Source: Leclercia sp. AS011 (GTDB lineage: Bacteria; Pseudomonadota; Gammaproteobacteria; Enterobacterales; Enterobacteriaceae). Taken from it: a stretch of DNA of 64,000 nt. How positions within the stretch are numbered: the first letter of the stretch is position 1; each line of letters begins with the position of its first letter. Location of the stretch: positions 310,001 to 374,000 of the forward strand of contig NZ_JBBCMA010000001.1 in NCBI RefSeq assembly GCF_037152535.1, given 5' to 3'. The notes below the pieces were generated by a model. It saw only the letters and a program-made list of their open reading frames with translations, ran no database searches and was not told where the DNA came from. Position numbers and translations under genes: made by a program. Shown here piece by piece: positions 27,417-37,601 of this stretch.

Positions 27417-29006
27417 TCAGCGTAACGCTAATAGCTGACGCGTGTACTCTTGCGTCGGCGCGGCAAACACGCGCTGACACTCCCCTTGTTCGACCACCTC
27501 TCCCTGACGTAACACAATCACCTGGTGACACAGCGCCCTGACCACCTGTAAATCGTGGCTGATGAAGATATAGGCCAGCCGGTGCTTCTCCTGCAGATCC
27601 TTCAGCAGCGCCAGAATCTGCGCCTGCACGGTTTTATCCAGCGATGAGGTGGGCTCATCCAGAATAATCAGCTCCGGGCGGAGGATCAGCGCGCGGGCAA
27701 TGGCGATACGCTGACGCTGGCCACCGGAAAAGGCGGCGGGATAGCGATGCCGGGTCTGCGGATCCAGCCCCACTTCACTCATCACCCGAATCACCTCCTC
27801 TTCACGCGCCTGCAGGCTGAGCTCGGGCTGATGCACCCGCAACCCCTCTTCAATAATTTGCTGCACGTTAAGACGTGGATTCAGGGAGGAGTTGGGATCC
27901 TGAAACACCACCTGCATCCGGTGGCGGACGGGGAGCATCTGACGGCGATCCCAGCGGTGCAGCGGCTGGCCGTCAAACTCAATTTCCCCCTGCGAGGCGA
28001 TCAGGCGCAGCAGCGCCAGCCCGGTGGTGCTCTTCCCGGAGCCGGATTCGCCCACCAGCCCCAGGGTTTCACCGGGGCGCAGGCTAAAGCTGACGTTGTT
28101 CAGCACCTGCTTGTTGTCCACCACCCGACGCAGAAGGCCCTTACGCACCGGAAACGCCACGGATAACGCTTTTACGCTCAGCAGCGGTTGCGCTGAATCA
28201 GGCAGCGGAACGGGATCCCCGGCAGGCTCGCTGTTGAGCAGCCGCTGGGTGTAGGGATGCTGTGGGGCGGCTAACAGCGTCGCGGCGCGGTTCTGTTCCA
28301 CACAGCGGCCGTTCTGCATCACCGCCACCTGGTCGGCCAGCTTTTTCACGATGCTGAGGTTGTGGGTGATAAACAGCAGGCTCATGTTCAGCTCGTCGCG
28401 CAGCTCGCGTAACAGCTGCAGGATCTGCGCCTGTACCGTAACGTCCAGCGCGGTGGTCGGTTCATCGGCGATCAGCAGTTCCGGGCGGGTGAGCAACGCC
28501 ATGGCAATCATCACCCGCTGGCGTTCACCGCCGGAGAGCTGATGAGGGAAATCACCCAGCCTTTTGGCGGCGTTGCGGATCCCGGTGCGCTCAAGGCAGT
28601 CGAGCATCTCCCCGCGCGCCGCCTCTTTGCGCATCCCGCGGTGCAGGGAGAGCACCTCATAGAGCTGTTTTTCGAGGGTGTGCAGTGGGTTCAGCGACAC
28701 CATCGGCTCCTGGAAAATCATGGCGATTTTGTTACCACGCACCCCGCGCAGGGTGCGCTCGTCTGCATGCAGCAGCGACTGACCGTGAAACAGGATATCG
28801 CCCTGCGGGTAGACTACCGGCGGGGCAGGGAGCAGGCGCAGGACCGAAAGGGCAGTAACACTCTTCCCGGAGCCCGATTCCCCCACCAGCGCCAGCGTTT
28901 CCCCGGCATCGATTTGCAGGGAGATGTCGTTGACCACGGTGCGCAGCTCGCCCTGCTGGCGAAACGCGATGGAGAGGGCATCGATATGAAGCAGAGGCTG
29001 GGTCAT
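27417..29006 (-). CDS. yejF: YejF, ATPase of the YejABEF peptide importer
   Basis: Fused ABC ATPase of 529 residues with two nucleotide-binding domains. Each has Walker A (GESGSGKSV and GESGSGKST), signature (LSGGERQR and FSGGQRQR) and Walker B (LLIADEP and LIILDEP). It powers import of peptides and of microcin C through YejA-YejB-YejE. The frame is open 16 codons upstream; MTQPLLHID gives the E. coli length. One base separates it from yejE. Confidence 0.97.
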   Translation of the reverse strand: MTQPLLHIDALSIAFRQQGELRTVVNDISLQIDAGETLALVGESGSGKSVTALSVLRLLPAPPVVYPQGDILFHGQSLLHADERTLRGVRGNKIAMIFQEPMVSLNPLHTLEKQLYEVLSLHRGMRKEAARGEMLDCLERTGIRNAAKRLGDFPHQLSGGERQRVMIAMALLTRPELLIADEPTTALDVTVQAQILQLLRELRDELNMSLLFITHNLSIVKKLADQVAVMQNGRCVEQNRAATLLAAPQHPYTQRLLNSEPAGDPVPLPDSAQPLLSVKALSVAFPVRKGLLRRVVDNKQVLNNVSFSLRPGETLGLVGESGSGKSTTGLALLRLIASQGEIEFDGQPLHRWDRRQMLPVRHRMQVVFQDPNSSLNPRLNVQQIIEEGLRVHQPELSLQAREEEVIRVMSEVGLDPQTRHRYPAAFSGGQRQRIAIARALILRPELIILDEPTSSLDKTVQAQILALLKDLQEKHRLAYIFISHDLQVVRALCHQVIVLRQGEVVEQGECQRVFAAPTQEYTRQLLALR

Positions 29007-29007
29007 C

Positions 29008-30033
29008 TTACACCGCCTTATTCGGGTCAAAGGCATCGCGCACCGCTTCGCCAATAAAAATCAGCAATGAGAGCAGCACGGCGACGGAGAGAAAGGCGGC
29101 GATCCCGAGCCAGGGCGCCTGCAGGTTGTTTTTGCCCTGCAACAGCAGCTCGCCCAGTGAAGGCGACCCCAGCGGCAGGCCGAAACCGAGAAAATCGAGC
29201 GAGGTCAGGGTGGTAATGGAGCTGCACAGAATAAACGGCAGGAAGGTCAGGGTCGCCACCATGGCGTTCGGCAGCATGTGGCGGAAGATGATCCCGCGAT
29301 CGCTCACCCCCAGCGCCTGGGCGGCGCGGATGTAGTCGAAGTTGCGGGTGCGCAGGAACTCGGCCCGCACCACCCCCACCAGCGCCATCCAGCCAAACAA
29401 CACCGTGATCGCCAGCAGCCACCAGAAGTTAGGCTGAACCACGCTGGAGAGCAGAATGATCAGGAACAGCGTCGGCATCCCGGACCAGACTTCAATGAAG
29501 CGCTGCCCCCAGAGGTCAATTTTACCGCCGTAATAGCCCTGAATCGCCCCGGCCAGCACGCCCATCACGCTGGAAAACAGGGTCAGCATCAGGCCAAACA
29601 GAATGGAGATCCGCGTCCCGTACAGAATACGCGCCAGCACATCCCCGCCGTTGGCATCGGTGCCAAGCCAGTTTTGCGCCGAGGGAGGAGAGGGGAACGG
29701 GGTCGTGGTGGCAAAGTTAATGCTGGTGGCACCAAAGCGAACCGGGGTCCACAGCACCCAGCCGTGTTTGTCGAGCTGGGCCTGCAACCACGGGTCCTGA
29801 TAATCTGCCGCGGTGGCGAAGGGGCCGCCAAAATCGCTTTCGCTGTACGTTTTCACCACCGGGAAATACCAGCGATCGTTAAAGTGCACCAGCAGCGGCT
29901 TGTCGTTGGCAATCAGCTCTGAGCACAGGCTGAGGACGAAGAACAGGGCGAAGATCCACAGCGACCAGTAGCCGCGGCGATTGTGACGAAAGCGAGCCCA
30001 GCGGGCCTGATTGATGGGGCTTAAGCGCGGCAT
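29008..30033 (-). CDS. yejE: YejE, permease of the YejABEF importer
   Basis: 341-residue inner-membrane permease of the dipeptide (DppC-like) class, with an N-terminal helix near 25-40 and a BPD-type core. The EAA loop region includes VVRAEFLRTRNFDYIRAAQALGVSDR. It shares the A of its ATG with the yejB stop (TGATG), so translation is coupled. Confidence 0.97.
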   Translation of the reverse strand: MPRLSPINQARWARFRHNRRGYWSLWIFALFFVLSLCSELIANDKPLLVHFNDRWYFPVVKTYSESDFGGPFATAADYQDPWLQAQLDKHGWVLWTPVRFGATSINFATTTPFPSPPSAQNWLGTDANGGDVLARILYGTRISILFGLMLTLFSSVMGVLAGAIQGYYGGKIDLWGQRFIEVWSGMPTLFLIILLSSVVQPNFWWLLAITVLFGWMALVGVVRAEFLRTRNFDYIRAAQALGVSDRGIIFRHMLPNAMVATLTFLPFILCSSITTLTSLDFLGFGLPLGSPSLGELLLQGKNNLQAPWLGIAAFLSVAVLLSLLIFIGEAVRDAFDPNKAV

Positions 30034-31133
30034 CAGCGACCCTCAAAATCAATACGCGGATCGACCAGCGTATAGCAGATATCGCTGAGGATATTCAGCA
30101 GCAGGCCAATCAGGGTGAAAATATAGAGCGTGCCAAACATCACCGGATAATCCCGCGAGACGGTGGCCTCGTAGCCGAGCAGCCCCAGCCCGTTGAGGGA
30201 GAACATTACCTCAATGAGCAGGGAGCCGGTAAAGAACATGCTGATGAAGGTGGCCGGGAAACCCGCGATCACCAGCAGCATGGCGTTGCGAAAAATGTGT
30301 TTCCACAGGATGCGCCGCTCGCTCACCCCTTTGGCGCGGGCGGTGACCACGTACTGCTTGCGGATCTCATCGAGGAAGGCATTTTTAGTCAGCATGGTCA
30401 GGGCCGCAAAACCGCCGATCACCGTCGCCAGCACCGGCAGGGTGATGTGCCACAGATAGTCGGTGATCTTCTTGTACCACGGCAGGCTGCTGAAGTCGGT
30501 CGACACCAGGCCGCGCAGGGGGAAGAGATCGAAGTAGCTCCCGCCGGCAAAAAAGACGATCAGCAGGACGGCAAACAGAAACGCCGGGATCGCATAGCCA
30601 ATAATAATGAAGGTACTGCTCCAGATATCGAACCGGCTGCCGTTGTCCATTGCTTTGCGGATGCCGAGCGGGATCGAGACCAGGTAAATAATCAGGGTGC
30701 CCCACAGCCCCAGGGTGATGGACACCGGCAGGCTCTCTTTGATCAGATGCAGCACCGAGGCGCTACGGAACAGGCTGTCGCCAAAATCAAAGCGCAGATA
30801 GTCACTCAGCATTTTGAAGTAGCGTTCGTGGATCGGTTTATCAAAGCCGTAGCGCTGGGTGATCTCGGCGATCACCTCCGGATCCAAGCCGCGCCCGCCG
30901 CGATAGTGGCTCTCATTGATATTGCCCACCCCGGTGCGGGCGTGGCTGGCGCGCATCCCTTCATCGCCCCCGCCCCCGCCGGGCATTGCCCCGCTGTTAC
31001 CGAACTCGATGGCGGCAATGGCCTGATCCACTGGGCCGCCCGGGGCGATCTGCACGATAAAAAAGTTGATGGTGATGATCGCCCACAGGGTGGGGATCAC
31101 CAGCAGTAAACGACGAAGTAAATAAGCGCCCAT
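30033..31133 (-). CDS. yejB: YejB, permease of the YejABEF importer
   Basis: 366-residue DppB-type permease. The first helix ([28 protein letters not shown]) and the EAA loop ([22 protein letters not shown]) are typical. A Gly-rich loop ([11 protein letters not shown]) sits in the periplasmic part after helix 1. It pairs with YejE to form the channel for peptides and microcin C. Confidence 0.97.
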   Translation of the reverse strand: MGAYLLRRLLLVIPTLWAIITINFFIVQIAPGGPVDQAIAAIEFGNSGAMPGGGGGDEGMRASHARTGVGNINESHYRGGRGLDPEVIAEITQRYGFDKPIHERYFKMLSDYLRFDFGDSLFRSASVLHLIKESLPVSITLGLWGTLIIYLVSIPLGIRKAMDNGSRFDIWSSTFIIIGYAIPAFLFAVLLIVFFAGGSYFDLFPLRGLVSTDFSSLPWYKKITDYLWHITLPVLATVIGGFAALTMLTKNAFLDEIRKQYVVTARAKGVSERRILWKHIFRNAMLLVIAGFPATFISMFFTGSLLIEVMFSLNGLGLLGYEATVSRDYPVMFGTLYIFTLIGLLLNILSDICYTLVDPRIDFEGR

Positions 31134-31142
31134 TGCGTATCC

Positions 31143-32948
31143 TCAACGCCGCTCGGCGGGTAATTTCGCCGCTTTGTTAACGTCATACCACCAGTTTTCA
31201 AATCCGAGCGCGTAGACCGGGCGCTGGGCCGGCAGGGCGAATTTATCCCAGCGGGCTACGCGATCCTGGGCCATAAACCACATTGGTAGCATGTAATAGT
31301 TCCAGGTCAGCACCCGATCCAGCGCCCGCCCGAGAGGCAGCAGCTTCTCTTTATCGCCCTGAGCAGCCACGATCTGCACAATCAGGGCGTCGACGGCCGG
31401 GTTTTTTACCCCCGGCGCATTATAGGTTGAGTCAATATACTGTGAGGCCCAGGAGATCTGCAGGTCGGTGCCTGGCCAGGGCATGGCCCGCCACAGGCGC
31501 GGCATCATATCGTAATCGCGGCTGCGCATCCGGTTGGTGATCTGTGAATTATCCACCTGGCGAATGTTCATGGTAATGCCCAGCCGTTCAAGATTGTGCT
31601 GGAACGGCAACACCCACTGGTTATTGCCGCCGGAGGGCAGCAGCAGTTCAAAGCTGAGCGGTTTACCGGTTTGCCTGTTGACCCGCTGCCTGTTTTTGAT
31701 TTCCCACCCGGCCTCGTCCAGCAGCTGGCTGGCCTTCAGCAGGTTATTACGATCGTAGCCGTCGCCCTTTGAGACCGGCGGCTGGAAGATGCTGGTAAAC
31801 ACCTCGGCGGGAACGGCGCTTTTCAGGGGCCCGAGGAGCGTCAGTTCCGCAGCATCCGGATAACCCTTCGCAGCGTACTCCGTGTTCTGGAAATAGCTGT
31901 TAACCCGGCTGTAGGCCCCGTAGAACAGCGCCTTATTCATCCACTCGAAATCAAAGGCGAGGGTGATGGCCTGACGCACGCGGCGATCGCTGAATACCGG
32001 GCGCTGAATATTAAACGCCAGCCAGCGGGTATCCTGAGCGGAATCGTTTTTCAGCGCCTCTTTTACGATAAAGCCGCGGTCAAAGTTTTTCCCGGTGTAG
32101 CGCGTGGCCCAGTTTTTGGCGCTGCTCTCCACCCGCATATCAAAGGCACCCGCTTTAAACGCCTCGAAGGCCACGTTGTCGTCCAGATAGTAGTCGTAGC
32201 GCAGGGTGTCAAAATTCCAGCGGCCCCGGTTCACCGGCAGGTTGGCCGCCCAGTAATCTTTCACCCGGGAGTAGATCAGATACTGACCCATCCGCCAGCT
32301 GGTGATGCGATACGGCCCGCCTGCCAGCGGTGGAGTGGAGAGCGGATCGCTGAGCTTATGGTCTTTCCAGAACTTTTCGGGCATCACCGGCAGGGTCAGC
32401 AGGCTCAGCATGTCCTCTTTATTGGGGTTAGCGAGGGTAATGCGCACCGTCAGCGGGGCGATAGCCGTCACCGTTGCCCCTTTATAGACCAGCCGGAACT
32501 GCGGCACCCCTTCGGTCATAAATTTATGGAAGGTGAAGGCCACGTCGCTGGCCTTCACCGGCGTGCCGTCATGGAAGCGCGCCTGCGGGTTAATGGTCAG
32601 CTCCATCCAGGAAAAATCATCGGCGTAGCGCGCCATCTCCGCCACCAGCGGATAGTAGCTGCCCGGCTCATCGTCAGAGGTGGTAAAGAGGGTATCGTAG
32701 AGGGCGTCGGTACGCTCGGCCGCCACGCCGCGCAGGGCGTAGCGGTTGAAGTTATCGAAGGTGCCAATAGCCGCAAGGGTAAGGCTACCTCCCTTTGGCG
32801 CGGCGGGGTTCACATAGTCGTAGTGATCGAAGTTAATGGCATATTTCGGCTCGCCAATCACCGCGAACGCGTAGCTCTCTTTGATGGTTTGCGCCTGGCT
32901 GAGTCCACTCATCATCACCAACAGCAGCACTATCATGCGCACAATCAT
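31143..32948 (-). CDS. yejA: YejA, periplasmic binding protein of the YejABEF importer
   Basis: 601-residue solute-binding protein of SBP family 5 with a signal peptide ending at SGLSQAQ. The mature part has the family blocks LTINPQARFHDGTPVKASDVAFTF and VRQAITLAFDFEWMN. In E. coli and relatives the Yej system takes in formylated and antimicrobial peptides and microcin C. It heads yejA-yejB-yejE-yejF, 9 bp before yejB. Confidence 0.96.
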   Translation of the reverse strand: MIVRMIVLLLVMMSGLSQAQTIKESYAFAVIGEPKYAINFDHYDYVNPAAPKGGSLTLAAIGTFDNFNRYALRGVAAERTDALYDTLFTTSDDEPGSYYPLVAEMARYADDFSWMELTINPQARFHDGTPVKASDVAFTFHKFMTEGVPQFRLVYKGATVTAIAPLTVRITLANPNKEDMLSLLTLPVMPEKFWKDHKLSDPLSTPPLAGGPYRITSWRMGQYLIYSRVKDYWAANLPVNRGRWNFDTLRYDYYLDDNVAFEAFKAGAFDMRVESSAKNWATRYTGKNFDRGFIVKEALKNDSAQDTRWLAFNIQRPVFSDRRVRQAITLAFDFEWMNKALFYGAYSRVNSYFQNTEYAAKGYPDAAELTLLGPLKSAVPAEVFTSIFQPPVSKGDGYDRNNLLKASQLLDEAGWEIKNRQRVNRQTGKPLSFELLLPSGGNNQWVLPFQHNLERLGITMNIRQVDNSQITNRMRSRDYDMMPRLWRAMPWPGTDLQISWASQYIDSTYNAPGVKNPAVDALIVQIVAAQGDKEKLLPLGRALDRVLTWNYYMLPMWFMAQDRVARWDKFALPAQRPVYALGFENWWYDVNKAAKLPAERR

Positions 32949-33023
32949 TCCGCTACGTTTTCCTCTTCCAGTCTGGCCGGGCCGAATACCTGAATAATAA
33001 GTGACGTAGCGGTGGTTGGGAAA

Positions 33024-34580
33024 TTATTCGCTATCCAGATGGACATCCGGTTTCCAGGTCATCAGCTGCTGCAGGCCCATCGGGCGGCTGATCCAGTAGC
33101 CCTGCAGATACCTGACCCCATGCTCGCGCAGCCATTTCGCCTGCTCGGGGGTCTCGACACCTTCGGCGACGGTCACCATATTGAGCCGCCGGGCGAGGGT
33201 CAGCACCGCGTCCAGCACCGGGGAGGTGACGGTCTCCATGCCGATAGCGTTGACGAAGCCCCGATCGATTTTGAGATAGTCCATGGTAAAACGCTCAAGA
33301 TAGATCAGCGCGCTGTGCCCGGTACCAAAATCATCCACCGCGATTTCAAATCCTTCCAGATGCAGCCATTCAAAGAGCTTTGTTGCTTCCCGCTGGTTCA
33401 GCATATCGCGCTCGGTAATTTCGAGCACAATCTGGAAGTGATTCGGCGGCAGCGAGGCGGCGAATTTACGCATATCGTCCTTGAAGCTGTCGGCATGCAG
33501 ATGGCCCGGAGCGATATTAATCCCCAGCTTGGAACCCGGCGGGAGGCATTTTTTCAACGCCGGGGCGTCGCGCAGGATCAGGTCGAAGAGATGCAGCGTC
33601 AGGGGCACGATCAGCTTCTGCGCCTCCGCGTAGCCTATAAAGGCATCCGGCGGGATCTCCCCGGCGCCGGGATGGTGCCAGCGCATCAGCACCTCTACAC
33701 CGCCCGGCTGCAGGGTAGCCGCGTCCACGACCGGCTGATAGACCACGTGAAACTGATTCTGCTTGATGCCGGTGAGGATCTCTTTACGCGGGTTGGCGCG
33801 GTTCATCAGCCCGTAGAAGCAGAGCACCCCGATGCTGGAGCCGCACATCAGACCAAACAGCAGCGCAAATTGTAGATCGGCCAGCGTCCAGGTTTCGGCA
33901 TACAGATTAATGGTCAACGGCAACCCTTCGATCCGGCTTGTGCGCGCAGGGTGGTCTTCCAGGTTCGAAATGTGGATTAAACGATTTGAATAGGTCGAAA
34001 AAGAGGTGTTGCCAATGATAAGGGCAATACCGGCAAACTCATCCTGACGGGCGGTATAGAGCAGATAAGGGGTCAGGTTGAGATTGATTGAGGTAAACAC
34101 TCCGCCGTTATCCAGCAGCGGATTGCGATGCCATAACACAATAGCCGGTTTTTTCGGCATCATCGGCGTGCCGGGCAGCAGGGCCATATCGACCTCTTTA
34201 GTGATGTCGATATCCGGCACCAGCTCGCTGAGCGGAACATGCATCGGACCGGTCGCTGACGAGCAGAAGGCCATTTTATCTTTCACCAGCAGAAAGGCAC
34301 GGACGTTGAGGCTGAATGCGGCGCGGGAGGTTAATTCGGAACTGACCTCGTGGCACTGGCTTAAGGTCAGCGGCTGCAGTTCATCAATAGAGACGCGCAG
34401 CTCTTTGAAATAATCCGCCATATAGTCATGGAGGTCAGTAATCAGGTTATCGTATTTCACTTGCCGTTTGTGATAACTGAAAAAAAACTGCATACCGCCG
34501 CAGAGCAGGGCGACAATAAGACCGGCAAGCACGCTGAGCATCAGCACTTTGCGACGGGTTGATAAATGGCGGGTAAACAT
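33024..34580 (-). CDS. pdeN: PdeN (Rtn) c-di-GMP phosphodiesterase with CSS domain
   Basis: 518-residue inner-membrane EAL protein. Two helices (about 12-32 and 238-258) enclose a periplasmic CSS domain, shown by FCSSATG with the redox-active Cys. The cytoplasmic EAL domain has EVLMRW in place of the canonical EALxRW, as E. coli PdeN has EVLLRW, plus NIAP, EITERD, DDFGTG and YLKIDRGF, and the late VAEGVETPEQ. All catalytic acids look present. The frame opens 18 codons earlier; MFTRHLSTRRK was chosen on length. Lies between yejA and mepS, as in E. coli. Confidence 0.95.
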   Translation of the reverse strand: MFTRHLSTRRKVLMLSVLAGLIVALLCGGMQFFFSYHKRQVKYDNLITDLHDYMADYFKELRVSIDELQPLTLSQCHEVSSELTSRAAFSLNVRAFLLVKDKMAFCSSATGPMHVPLSELVPDIDITKEVDMALLPGTPMMPKKPAIVLWHRNPLLDNGGVFTSINLNLTPYLLYTARQDEFAGIALIIGNTSFSTYSNRLIHISNLEDHPARTSRIEGLPLTINLYAETWTLADLQFALLFGLMCGSSIGVLCFYGLMNRANPRKEILTGIKQNQFHVVYQPVVDAATLQPGGVEVLMRWHHPGAGEIPPDAFIGYAEAQKLIVPLTLHLFDLILRDAPALKKCLPPGSKLGINIAPGHLHADSFKDDMRKFAASLPPNHFQIVLEITERDMLNQREATKLFEWLHLEGFEIAVDDFGTGHSALIYLERFTMDYLKIDRGFVNAIGMETVTSPVLDAVLTLARRLNMVTVAEGVETPEQAKWLREHGVRYLQGYWISRPMGLQQLMTWKPDVHLDSE

Positions 34581-34688
34581 AACTGTTATGGGATCCTGAT
34601 GCGCCGCCCGCGTTATCATGACGGCAAAACACACGCTACTACCAGACTATAGCCTGGAACGACCAGACCTGAATCTCATGTTGAGATA

Positions 34689-34721
34689 CAAAAAAAAGCA
34701 CTGCCGTAGCAGTGCTTTTTT
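34689..34721 (-). terminator. Rho-independent terminator of mepS
   Basis: AAAAAAGCACTGCTACGGCAGTGCTTTTTTT on the minus strand, 40 bp beyond the mepS stop. It is also symmetric on the other strand. Confidence 0.9.
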
Positions 34722-34760
34722 ACCATGCTGTCAGCCAAGGGAAACGGACAGCACAGGCGG

Positions 34761-35330
34761 TTAACTGCGAGTCAGTACACGACGCGCTTCATTGTAGCGC
34801 TTCTTCCAGTAAGGCTCGTTCATATTGGAGATCGTCACACCACTGCTGGTGGACGCGTGGACAAACTGGTCGTTACCAATATAGATGCCGACATGACGGC
34901 CGGTAGAACCCGCACGGAACAGAACTAAATCGCCGGTACGTAAGCTGCTACGCGAGATCGATTTGCCCATTTCCTGTTGTTCATAGGTTGAACGCGGAAG
35001 TTCTAAACCAAACTGTTCGCGGAAAGTACGCTGTACGAAGCCGGAACAATCAATCCCTTTACGTGTGTCGCCGCCAAGGCGATAGCGCACGCCTTTCCAG
35101 CTAGCATACTGGTCCATTAATCGGGATTTAATATCCAGATTGCTGACCATCTTTTCAAATTCATCCTGAGAAGCTTGCAGTGAAGAGGCGTCTTCTGACC
35201 CCACAACACGCGTCTCAGGATGCATATTCTTTGCGGTATTCGATGCGCTACAAGCTGAAAGCAGAACCGCTACTGCAATCGCCGGGATCACCCGTGAGAA
35301 GTATCTCAAGATCGGTTGAGATTTGACCAT
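34761..35330 (-). CDS. mepS: MepS (Spr) murein DD-endopeptidase lipoprotein
   Basis: Cleaves D-Ala-mDAP cross-links to let the cell wall expand. The 189-residue lipoprotein has the lipobox LLSAC (Cys27), a spacer, then an NlpC/P60 domain. The catalytic Cys is in [12 protein letters not shown], and the His residues in [19 protein letters not shown] complete the site. In E. coli the Prc-NlpI complex degrades it. A 426-bp region lies upstream. Confidence 0.97.
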   Translation of the reverse strand: MVKSQPILRYFSRVIPAIAVAVLLSACSASNTAKNMHPETRVVGSEDASSLQASQDEFEKMVSNLDIKSRLMDQYASWKGVRYRLGGDTRKGIDCSGFVQRTFREQFGLELPRSTYEQQEMGKSISRSSLRTGDLVLFRAGSTGRHVGIYIGNDQFVHASTSSGVTISNMNEPYWKKRYNEARRVLTRS

Positions 35331-35756
35331 GTTGTTTATTATCCCTTGAAGTCCTTAACGACAAATATCGTTATAAAAAATGCCAAGCGAGACGAGACTA
35401 AATACCTGCGCACTATCAGACAATTCTTTATGGTCAAATCTGTGGCGAATCGCACAAATTTATTTACAACGATAATAATTGCAGCGCTGAGGTAAAACGA
35501 GTCTGAGAGTACCCGATCGGGGCGGCCATTGCGAGCAAAAATATCCAATTTTTTATAAGAAAATGTGATACCGAAAGATGACAGGCGGGATAGCAATAGG
35601 GCGGGCTAATTTAGGTTAAGTATTGTACAACGCGTTAATTTCTAACGTGATTATTATTACAGGAAGATGACGACGGCGATATCTGCAACAAGAAAATCAA
35701 TCAGGGATCGAAACTAATCCCTGACTGAAACTATTAATTTGTGTTAGTAACTTGTT
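35331..35756. other. 426-bp gap upstream of mepS and downstream of lpxT
   Basis: AT-rich sequence that must contain the mepS promoter and leader. Near the lpxT end (35701-35724) there is an 8-bp perfect stem TCAGGGAT / ATCCCTGA with a moderately T-rich tail on the minus strand, a possible lpxT terminator. I recognise no gene; an 85-codon minus-strand frame here lacks any family resemblance. Confidence 0.5.
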
Positions 35757-36467
35757 TTAAGATTGTTGAATTACCCGGGGCAGGTAGCGATCAAAAAAGC
35801 CTATTAACCGCTCGCTCAAAGGGGTCATCAGACACCATGGAAGCCCAATCAACGCCACTGAAAGGGATCCAACGGCAATATCGCTGAACCAGTGCGCGCC
35901 GATCATTACCCGTGGAAAAGAGAAAACCATAAAAATAATCAGGGCTAATGCGAAAGTCTTATGACCAAAATAGCGCCACATAAAAGCGGTGAAAATAAGC
36001 AGCATCATCCCGTGATCGCCCGGGAAACTGTCTTTTGAGGCGTCTTTTGTTGAAATATGCAGCAATTCACTGACGCGGTAGATATCCGGGAAAAAGAGCG
36101 TCGGACTGGCGCGTTTCACCGGGATCAGGGCCTGCGCCAGCTGGTTCAGCACCACTGCGGTCAGCAGCATCACCAGGCCAATCATCAGAATGCGACGACG
36201 TCCGGCAGCACTCTCGTTGCGCCAGAAGGTCAGCATCAGGTAACCCATCGCCAGCAGGGAGCAGACGTCAAAGGCGCGGTTGTTGGTGATCGCCACCAGC
36301 CACAGGAAGGCGCGGCTTTCAACTAACTTGTGGTTGAAAAAGTGGAATATCCCGCTGTCCAGCGGGAACCAGAAACCATGGTTAGCCGGCAGATACCAGG
36401 ACAAAAACAGGGCCAGGCCAGCAATGTTAAGCAGTAAAATAGGTAATAGTCGGGTTTTCATCATCAC
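35757..36467 (-). CDS. lpxT: LpxT (YeiU) lipid A phosphotransferase
   Basis: 236-residue inner-membrane PAP2-family enzyme that adds a second phosphate to lipid A at position 1, using undecaprenyl pyrophosphate as donor on the periplasmic side. Motifs KRASPTL, KDSFPGDHGM and SFPRVMIGAHWFSD form the three PAP2 blocks with both catalytic His residues. About six membrane helices. 27 bp downstream of yeiR, probably in one unit with yeiQ-yeiR. Confidence 0.95.
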   Translation of the reverse strand: MMMKTRLLPILLLNIAGLALFLSWYLPANHGFWFPLDSGIFHFFNHKLVESRAFLWLVAITNNRAFDVCSLLAMGYLMLTFWRNESAAGRRRILMIGLVMLLTAVVLNQLAQALIPVKRASPTLFFPDIYRVSELLHISTKDASKDSFPGDHGMMLLIFTAFMWRYFGHKTFALALIIFMVFSFPRVMIGAHWFSDIAVGSLSVALIGLPWCLMTPLSERLIGFFDRYLPRVIQQS

Positions 36468-36494
36468 GCCGTAAGCAGTTAAAACAGGGCAACG

Positions 36495-37481
36495 TTAGTT
36501 GCCCGAACTTAAACGAAGCTTCAACAAGCTGGACTGTAAGGCGTTCCAGTCGGTGTTAACCGCACTAATTAACTCTATTCGGCTATCCGGGGGGGCCACA
36601 CCCTGCGTCTCGATGTGAAAATCGGCCCCCTGGCGATTAACCTGCAGCAGCCCCTCAGGAATACGCATCACCCCTTTCACCCGTTCAACCGGTGCCAGCC
36701 GCACCCACTCCAGCAAACCGATGGTGTCGAAGCAGGTGTCGGCGTCGAACACCCAGCCGCAGGCCTGATGTCCCTGGCCGCTGTTCAGGCTGCGACGCCA
36801 GCGCTGGTGGGCTGGCAGGCTCAGCGCGGCCAGGCCCTGTTTTTCGCCGTGGCTGTGGGCGTGGGCGGCGCTGGCGGGCAGTTCAGCCAGATTACGCCGC
36901 GGCAGGTCGAGCAGGGCATTATCAATATTCCCCTGCGTGGTGTACGAAAGCTGGCGTTCGCCGCCGAAGTGCTGCCACCAGACATCCAGCGCGGCGCGGC
37001 TTTCCGCGGTGGCGCGGTCCTCTTTATTGGCGATGATGATGTCGGCGGCGGCAAGCTGATCGCGGAAATTCTCGTTCTGGACATATTTTTCGTCCAGCAG
37101 CTGGCGCGGGTCGAGCAGGCACAGGGTGGCGCGCAAATCGATCCACGGCTCATAGACCGGGGCGGTCAGCAGGTCGAGGATCTGTTTCGGATGGCCCAGC
37201 CCGGTGGGTTCAATCAGCAGCCGGTCGGGCTTGCTCTGACGCAGCAGGGTGTTCAGCCCCACCTGCATCGGCAGGCCGTTCACGCAGCACATGCAGCCCC
37301 CCGGGATCTCCTTCACCAGCGCCCCGTTATCGGCCAGCAGCGCGCCATCAATGCCGATCTCGCCAAATTCATTGACCAGCACGGCCCATTTTTCAGCAGG
37401 ATCTTTATTCGCCAGCAGATGCAGTATCGACGTGGTTTTCCCGCTGCCGAGAAAGCCAGTAATGAGATTGGTTTTAGTCAC
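36495..37481 (-). CDS. yeiR: YeiR, COG0523 zinc-binding GTPase
   Basis: Putative metallochaperone GTPase of 328 residues. Walker A is GFLGSGKTTS, the metal motif is GGCMCCVNG (CxCC), and NKED is the guanine-specificity motif. A His-rich stretch (AAHAHSHGEKQG) may bind metal. E. coli YeiR binds zinc and hydrolyses GTP. The start is GTG at VTKTNLITGFLG, matching the E. coli N-terminus; the longer open frame upstream adds 39 residues with no support. Lies downstream of yeiQ. Confidence 0.93.
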   Translation of the reverse strand: MTKTNLITGFLGSGKTTSILHLLANKDPAEKWAVLVNEFGEIGIDGALLADNGALVKEIPGGCMCCVNGLPMQVGLNTLLRQSKPDRLLIEPTGLGHPKQILDLLTAPVYEPWIDLRATLCLLDPRQLLDEKYVQNENFRDQLAAADIIIANKEDRATAESRAALDVWWQHFGGERQLSYTTQGNIDNALLDLPRRNLAELPASAAHAHSHGEKQGLAALSLPAHQRWRRSLNSGQGHQACGWVFDADTCFDTIGLLEWVRLAPVERVKGVMRIPEGLLQVNRQGADFHIETQGVAPPDSRIELISAVNTDWNALQSSLLKLRLSSGN

Positions 37482-37601
37482 AGGTGCTCCAGGGGTGATA
37501 AATGTAATGCTATAACAATTATCAGTAATCCTGCCGCAAAAGAACAGCCCCGGAAAGGGGGAGGGCGAACGGGAGGCCTCCCGCTCGCCTGAACGCACCG
37601 G

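Noticed and set aside
34580..34634. Earlier start for pdeN adding 18 residues
   Set aside because: The added residues do not resemble the family, and the MFTRHLSTRRK start gives the E. coli length.
35339..35596. 85-codon minus-strand frame upstream of mepS
   Set aside because: In an AT-rich leader region, no visible RBS or family match, most likely chance.
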